Shown here piece by piece: positions 5,716-8,822 of a DNA stretch of 8,822 bases. The position numbers and the translations under genes are program-made. The notes beneath the pieces were generated by a model. It did not search any database. It saw nothing but the letters and a program-made list of their open reading frames with translations, and had not been told where the DNA came from. The DNA is from Pelotomaculum sp. UBA4789 (GTDB taxonomy: Bacteria > Bacillota > Desulfotomaculia > Desulfotomaculales > Pelotomaculaceae). The DNA lies in the NCBI GenBank assembly GCA_002402945.1, contig DHGV01000022.1, positions 1,069 through 9,890 of the forward strand, given 5' to 3'. The first letter of the stretch is position 1. Every line of letters begins with the position of its first letter.

Positions 5716-7401
5716 CTAAAATAAAGACCCCTCATCTTCACCGTCCAGGATGATTTCCTCTCCCCCGAAGCGTCTCTTTACATCTAAGACCTTGTCACCG
5801 GAATCAATCCTTTTTCCCGGCGGGTCAGCTTTGCCGTGATAAGACTTAAAGGAAATCTGCCATTCTCCTTTTAAGAACCTTCCCAGCAGGCTCTCCAGAT
5901 ATTTTTTTTGATCCTGGCGGTCAGCCATTTCCCTGGCCAGATCCTCTCCCTCCGGAAAGCCCACCACAAGGCTCCTGCCCTTCACTGCCAGCGGCTGCGC
6001 CTTTGAATAGTTATGATAAAGCGGGAGGCGTTCCCTCCGCATGATATTCATTATTTCCCCCCAGGACTCTTTAACCCGTTCCAGTGTAATCCCGACTTCC
6101 CGGGTACCGGGGTCAGTTTCCCCCGCGGATTCAGCCCGATTAGGCGGAGCGCTCGTTTCGATAGTTTTGGCAGGACTTGTATCAGCCACAGGTTTATTTC
6201 CTCCGGATGAAGCCACTGGCATCGACCCGGTCCGATCCGGCGTAACTGCCGGAATCGCTGATCTCAGTTTTTCCTCCACCGCCTCCAGCCGGGCCGACAG
6301 TGATGACTCCCCGGTTATGATCCCGGCACGGCAGGCCTTGACCAGAGCCAGCTCGAGGACAATGCCCGGCTGCGAGCTCCATTTCATTTCCTGTTCCGTA
6401 CCAGCCATAAACTCCACTGCGCGCAGCAGCCCCTCCATCGAAAACGCCGCCGCTTGAGCCGTCATTGCAGCGGGATCTCCCCAGGCTTCCCGGGCTGAAG
6501 AACCAGGCACAATCTTTTCCAGCAGCAGCGCCCGCAGGTACCCAGCCATTTCCCTGGCAAAAAAACGGAGGTCTTTTCCCTCAAACATCAAATCGGCAAC
6601 CAGGTTCAGGGCAGGGCCGGTCTCTCCGGCTGCCAGGCAGCCGGCCATCCTGTATAAAGCGTCTATCCTTACTGTTCCCAGAATATTATGCACATCAGCA
6701 GCTGTCACTTTCATATCCCCGAATGCTGCTCCCTGGTCCAGGATGCTGAGAGCATCTCTCAGTCCGCCTTGGGCCGCCCTGGCGATCAGCCTTAAGGCCT
6801 CTTCCTCCACTTCCAGACCTGCCCCGGCAGCTACTTCGCTCAGCCTCTTGATGATGTCAGCCGGTTCGATCCGCCTGAAATCAAAACGCTGGCAGCGCGA
6901 CAGTATGGTGAGAGGCACTTTATGGGGTTCAGTGGTGGCAAGGATCAGAATCGCGTGTCGCGGCGGTTCCTCAAGGGTTTTCAAAAGGGCATTGAAAGCT
7001 TCATTTGTGAGCATGTGGACTTCATCAATGATATAGACCCTGAACTTCGCCATGGCCGGGGCAAACTTGATTTTCTCCCGCAAATCCCTGATTTCATCAA
7101 TACCCCGGTTGGAGGCGGCGTCTATTTCGATCACATCAACTGACAGCCCATCGGTAATGTTTTTACAGCTCTCGCAGCTGTTGCAGGGCTCCGGCCCCTC
7201 ACGCTCCGGACAGTTTAACGCTTTTGCCAGCACTTTGGCGGTTGTGGTTTTACCCGTGCCGCGTGTGCCGCAAAAAAGATAGGCATGGCCTGTCCTGCCG
7301 GACTCAACCGCGTTTTTCAGCGTCCGAATAATGTGTTCCTGTCCGATGATATCCCCAAATGTCTGTGGCCGCCACTTTCTGTACAGCGCCAGATAGGTCA
7401 T
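5716..7401 (-). CDS. dnaX: DNA polymerase III subunits gamma/tau
   Basis: A 561-residue clamp-loader ATPase. Domain I opens with MTYLALYRKWRP, then Walker A GTRGTGKT (45-52), zinc cysteines 64, 73, 76 and 79, Walker B DEVH (126-129) and the SRC arginine finger (168-170). AAA+ lid and collar domains run to about 365. A Pro/Ser/Thr-rich linker at about 380-440 leads to the tau-specific C-terminal domain that contacts the polymerase. The ATG at 7401 fits family starts and has AAAGGA upstream; an in-frame ATG at 7467 adds 22 non-family residues and has a poorly spaced ribosome site. Codons 498-500 read CAA AAA AAA, an eight-A run that could slip to yield a shorter product. The gene follows the SRP RNA, as in Bacillus subtilis. 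Confidence 0.97.
   Translation of the reverse strand: MTYLALYRKWRPQTFGDIIGQEHIIRTLKNAVESGRTGHAYLFCGTRGTGKTTTAKVLAKALNCPEREGPEPCNSCESCKNITDGLSVDVIEIDAASNRGIDEIRDLREKIKFAPAMAKFRVYIIDEVHMLTNEAFNALLKTLEEPPRHAILILATTEPHKVPLTILSRCQRFDFRRIEPADIIKRLSEVAAGAGLEVEEEALRLIARAAQGGLRDALSILDQGAAFGDMKVTAADVHNILGTVRIDALYRMAGCLAAGETGPALNLVADLMFEGKDLRFFAREMAGYLRALLLEKIVPGSSAREAWGDPAAMTAQAAAFSMEGLLRAVEFMAGTEQEMKWSSQPGIVLELALVKACRAGIITGESSLSARLEAVEEKLRSAIPAVTPDRTGSMPVASSGGNKPVADTSPAKTIETSAPPNRAESAGETDPGTREVGITLERVKESWGEIMNIMRRERLPLYHNYSKAQPLAVKGRSLVVGFPEGEDLAREMADRQDQKKYLESLLGRFLKGEWQISFKSYHGKADPPGKRIDSGDKVLDVKRRFGGEEIILDGEDEGSLF
5902..5909 (-). other. A8 slippery run in the 3' part of dnaX
   Basis: Eight consecutive A on the coding strand cover codons 498-500. 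A -1 shift here reads 18 further codons to TAA (product about 518 residues); the other frame reaches TAA after 9 codons. The dnaX genes of Escherichia coli and Thermus use A-rich slippage sites to make gamma from tau. No clear Shine-Dalgarno-like stimulator or downstream hairpin is evident, so activity is unproven. Confidence 0.4.
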
Positions 7402-7485
7402 GGAATGATTCCTTTCTCGACCGCCTATGCTTTGTTTTACCTTAATATTTCGTCGATCAAAACACATTTCCTGTTTTCTGCGCCT

Positions 7486-7497
7486 GTTTGATCAAAC
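7486..7497. promoter_or_regulatory. Perfect 12-bp palindrome at the predicted dnaX start site
   Basis: GTTTGATCAAAC is fully self-complementary and lies just downstream of the candidate -10 box, around the expected transcription start. A partly matching TCGATCAA occurs 35 bp closer to dnaX (about 7453-7460). It may be an operator; no known regulator motif is claimed. Confidence 0.4.
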
Positions 7498-7500
7498 TAA

Positions 7501-7529
7501 ATAGTAATTAACATGAAACGCTGCGGCAA
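7501..7529 (-). promoter_or_regulatory. Candidate promoter of dnaX-ebfC-recR
   Basis: TTGCCG (7529-7524) and TACTAT (7506-7501) on the minus strand are 17 bases apart. They come directly after the SRP RNA terminator and predict a leader of about 90 bases before dnaX. Confidence 0.5.
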
Positions 7530-7574
7530 AACACAGACAAAGAACCGCCTCGCGGGAAGCCCCGGGGGCGGTTC
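7530..7574 (-). terminator. Intrinsic terminator after the SRP RNA
   Basis: On the minus strand GAACCGCC (7574-7567) pairs with GGCGGTTC (7549-7542). Inside this stem, CGGG and CCCG form a second stem around GCTT. The hairpin is followed by the T-rich TTTGTCTGTGTTTT. It starts 14 bases after the 3' end of the SRP RNA. Confidence 0.7.
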
Positions 7575-7587
7575 AAATAAATATTCA

Positions 7588-7854
7588 GCCGTGCACCCGC
7601 CTTCGAATGTTAACTTCCGGGCGATACAACCGCAGGCGGCTCGGACCAGGCGCCCTCGCGGCGCCCGGAGTATTTCCCTTAGTGCTGCTTCCGTCAGGAC
7701 CTGACACGGTTCAGGAAACTCCGTCGCACGAGACCCAATCTTCAACGCTCCTTACGGGAGCCGGACCCCACAAGTTAAACCCTCGGGCGGGAATTCAACC
7801 CCGCTATAGCGGATTGCGGGTACAGGGCGCCGCTGCCTCCCCGTCTAGCACGGC
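7588..7854 (-). ncRNA. ffs: Signal recognition particle RNA, large bacterial type (scRNA/6S-like SRP RNA)
   Basis: The RNA is about 267 nt, near the 271 nt of Bacillus subtilis scRNA and far longer than the 114-nt E. coli 4.5S RNA. Its ends GCCGTGC (7854-7848) and GCACGGC (7594-7588) close the molecule. The 5' part has the Alu-domain style sequence GCCCTGTACCCGC with the UGUR motif. The Ffh-binding apical hairpin is clear at 7682-7710: GTCAGGTCC, then TGAC, then GGAAGCAGC. The tetraloop is thus UGAC (URRC class) rather than GGAA. The RNA scaffolds Ffh and targets nascent membrane proteins to FtsY. It sits between tRNA-Ser and dnaX, as in B. subtilis but without tadA. Ends are set by base pairing and could differ by a few bases. 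Confidence 0.95.
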
Positions 7855-7863
7855 CAAAGTTTT

Positions 7864-7891
7864 CTTTTAAAGTTCCGGGACAGGCCGGCAA
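7864..7891 (-). promoter_or_regulatory. Candidate promoter of the SRP RNA
   Basis: TTGCCG (7891-7886) and TAAAAG (7869-7864) on the minus strand are 16 bases apart, about 9 bases before the predicted 5' end of the RNA. The first two T of the -35 box come from the T run of the preceding tRNA terminator. The -10 match is weak. Confidence 0.4.
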
Positions 7892-7917
7892 AAAACAAAA
7901 AGCTGCTCTGCCTGAGC
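7890..7917 (-). terminator. Possible intrinsic terminator of tRNA-Ser
   Basis: A short stem GCTC/GAGC with a 5-base loop (7917-7905) is followed on the minus strand by a few bases and then T5-G-T6. The T run is convincing but the stem is only 4 bp, so termination may be partial, allowing readthrough into the SRP RNA. Confidence 0.5.
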
Positions 7918-7932
7918 TGAGCCTGTAATATA

Positions 7933-8022
7933 TGGCGGAGAGACAGGGATTCGAACCCTGGAGACAGTTACCCGTCCACACGCTCTCCAGGCGTGCGCCT
8001 TCATCCACTCGGCCATCTCTCC
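7933..8022 (-). tRNA. tRNA-Ser (anticodon GGA)
   Basis: This 90-nt tRNA has the acceptor stem GGAGAGA/TCTCTCC, discriminator G and an encoded CCA (7935-7933). The anticodon arm reads CACGC-CTGGAGA-GCGTG, giving anticodon GGA for UCC and UCU codons. A long variable arm and the T arm with GGTTCGAATCC are visible, both as expected for a class II serine tRNA. It has its own promoter and precedes the SRP RNA in the same direction. Confidence 0.97.
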
Positions 8023-8040
8023 GTGCACTACGCAAAGAAC

Positions 8041-8069
8041 ATTATACATTTATTTTCGCTCATCCGCAA
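8041..8069 (-). promoter_or_regulatory. Promoter of tRNA-Ser
   Basis: TTGCGG (8069-8064) and a perfect TATAAT (8046-8041) on the minus strand are 17 bases apart. The -10 box ends 18 bases before the tRNA 5' end, giving a leader of about 12 bases to be removed by RNase P. Confidence 0.75.
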
Positions 8070-8129
8070 GCGGTTTTAGGTACTACAACGGCAATCGAAG
8101 CCTGCGTTATAACTGCTGTAAATCTGTTC

Positions 8130-8165
8130 AAAAGGCTCCGCGAATAAACGCGAAGCCCCTTTTTT
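8130..8165. terminator. Bidirectional intrinsic terminator after the helicase gene
   Basis: GGCTCCGCG (8134-8142) and CGCGAAGCC (8149-8157) form a 9-bp stem with one G-U pair and the loop AATAAA. On the minus strand it is followed by TTTT and stops helicase transcription 30-65 bases after its stop codon. On the plus strand it is followed by six T, a stronger tail, though no plus-strand gene is seen here. Confidence 0.8.
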
Positions 8166-8195
8166 CAATCGATCTGCTGGAGAAATTCACTTGTA

Positions 8196-8822
8196 TTAGA
8201 AATCACGGCCGCCAAACCTGCGTTTCGTCTTAGTCGTCGGCTGGCCGCTACGCGGCGGGCTTTTTCCGCCGCTGCCGCTTTTTGTGTAGCCGCCCGGCCG
8301 GGGGCTTCTCGTTATATCCTGCCTGGCCCTGAGCGGCCGCTCTTCAGTCAGCGTCACCGGAGTACGGTCGGATTCTTTGGTCAGCACCTTTAACGCTGCC
8401 GCCAGGAGGGCAACCGCGTCATTTTCCTCCAGCAAACTCTCGGCCAGGCCTTTGTAGTTGCCGATCTCCCCGTTTTCCAGGGCGAGCAGCAGTTTATCCA
8501 TAGCCAGGCGCTGCTGTCCCTCAATCGCCTCTTTAGTGGTTGGGATGGGCAGGCGTGTTATTTTACCTCTGGTCATGTTTTCAATCAGCCTCAGGTGATG
8601 GATCTCCCTGGAGGTGACAAAGGTAACCGCCACACCAGGTTTACCGGCACGGCCGGTACGGCCGATACGGTGAACATATCCCTCCGCATCCTGGGGGATA
8701 TCAAAGTTATAGATGTGGGTCACGTCGGAAATATCCAGCCCCCTGGCGGCAACGTCAGTGGCCACCAGCACCTCAACAGCGCCTTCCTTAAACCGCCTCA
8801 TCACCATGTCCCGCTTGGACTG
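8196..8822 (-). CDS. DEAD-box ATP-dependent RNA helicase, C-terminal part
   Basis: The right window edge cuts the gene; 208 residues of the C-terminal half are visible and the start is outside. The helicase C domain shows the motif IV side (QSKRDMVMRRFKEG), motif V VLVATDVAARGLDI, the YNFDIPQDAEGYVHR segment and motif VI HRIGRTGRAGKPG. After the core comes a helical segment (ALENGEIGNYKGLAESLLEE, with a second short stretch), then a basic low-complexity tail rich in Arg, Gly, Ser, Pro and Lys ending RRFGGRDF. That tail resembles CshA/DeaD-type enzymes that unwind RNA in ribosome assembly and mRNA decay; no DbpA-like 23S-binding domain is obvious. CshA, CshB and DeaD cannot be told apart here. 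It is followed by its own terminator, so it is separate from the tRNA unit. Confidence 0.92.
   Translation of the reverse strand, partial: QSKRDMVMRRFKEGAVEVLVATDVAARGLDISDVTHIYNFDIPQDAEGYVHRIGRTGRAGKPGVAVTFVTSREIHHLRLIENMTRGKITRLPIPTTKEAIEGQQRLAMDKLLLALENGEIGNYKGLAESLLEENDAVALLAAALKVLTKESDRTPVTLTEERPLRARQDITRSPRPGGYTKSGSGGKSPPRSGQPTTKTKRRFGGRDF

Noticed and set aside
7399..7467. An upstream in-frame ATG that would extend DnaX by 22 residues
   Set aside because: The added residues look unlike the family start, the only purine stretch is too close to that ATG, and AAAGGA is well placed for MTYLALYRKWRP.
7775..8049. Open frames on either strand across the tRNA and SRP RNA
   Set aside because: They overlap clear structured RNA genes and their predicted peptides are translated tRNA/SRP sequence.
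1..8822. CRISPR array, transposase, phage, toxin-antitoxin or other defence system
   Set aside because: No regularly spaced repeats, integrase or transposase motifs, or unexplained gene clusters are present; all protein genes belong to known housekeeping families.

Overview
The window is an origin-type housekeeping block from a Gram-positive, spore-former-like Firmicute of moderate-to-high GC. The gene content and the long SRP RNA would fit the Peptococcaceae/Desulfotomaculum–Pelotomaculum group, but that placement is inference. Every supported gene lies on the minus strand, so transcription runs from the right edge to the left edge.

Right part (about 8822 down to 7540). The window opens with the C-terminal half of a DEAD-box RNA helicase, followed by a strong terminator. 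A promoter then drives tRNA-Ser(GGA), followed by a large-type (about 267 nt) signal recognition particle RNA with its own candidate promoter and a stacked-stem terminator. This tRNA-Ser / scRNA / dnaX order matches the region downstream of the origin in Bacillus subtilis, except that tadA is missing here.

Middle part (7540 down to 4690). A candidate promoter precedes dnaX (clamp-loader tau/gamma), ebfC (YbaB/YaaK nucleoid protein) and recR (recombination mediator). An intrinsic terminator after recR closes this unit.

Left part (4690 down to 1). A second candidate promoter starts a unit with an Orn/Lys/Arg decarboxylase-family PLP enzyme (YaaO type), tmk (thymidylate kinase), holB (clamp-loader delta'), ricT (PSP1/YaaT) and yabA (initiation control). 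After a 116-base gap with a conspicuous hairpin comes the extreme N-terminus of rsmI (16S rRNA 2'-O-methyltransferase), cut by the left edge. The tmk/holB and ricT/yabA boundaries overlap.

Functionally the block couples replication (DnaX, HolB, YabA, dTTP supply by Tmk), recombination repair (RecR, EbfC) and translation or protein targeting (tRNA-Ser, SRP RNA, RsmI). I see no phage, transposase gene, CRISPR array or defence system, and no undescribed multi-gene system. The points worth checking are small: an A8 run near the 3' end of dnaX that could make a shorter product, palindromes at two promoters, a hairpin in front of rsmI, and a TA repeat between the Shine-Dalgarno sequence and start codon of ricT.
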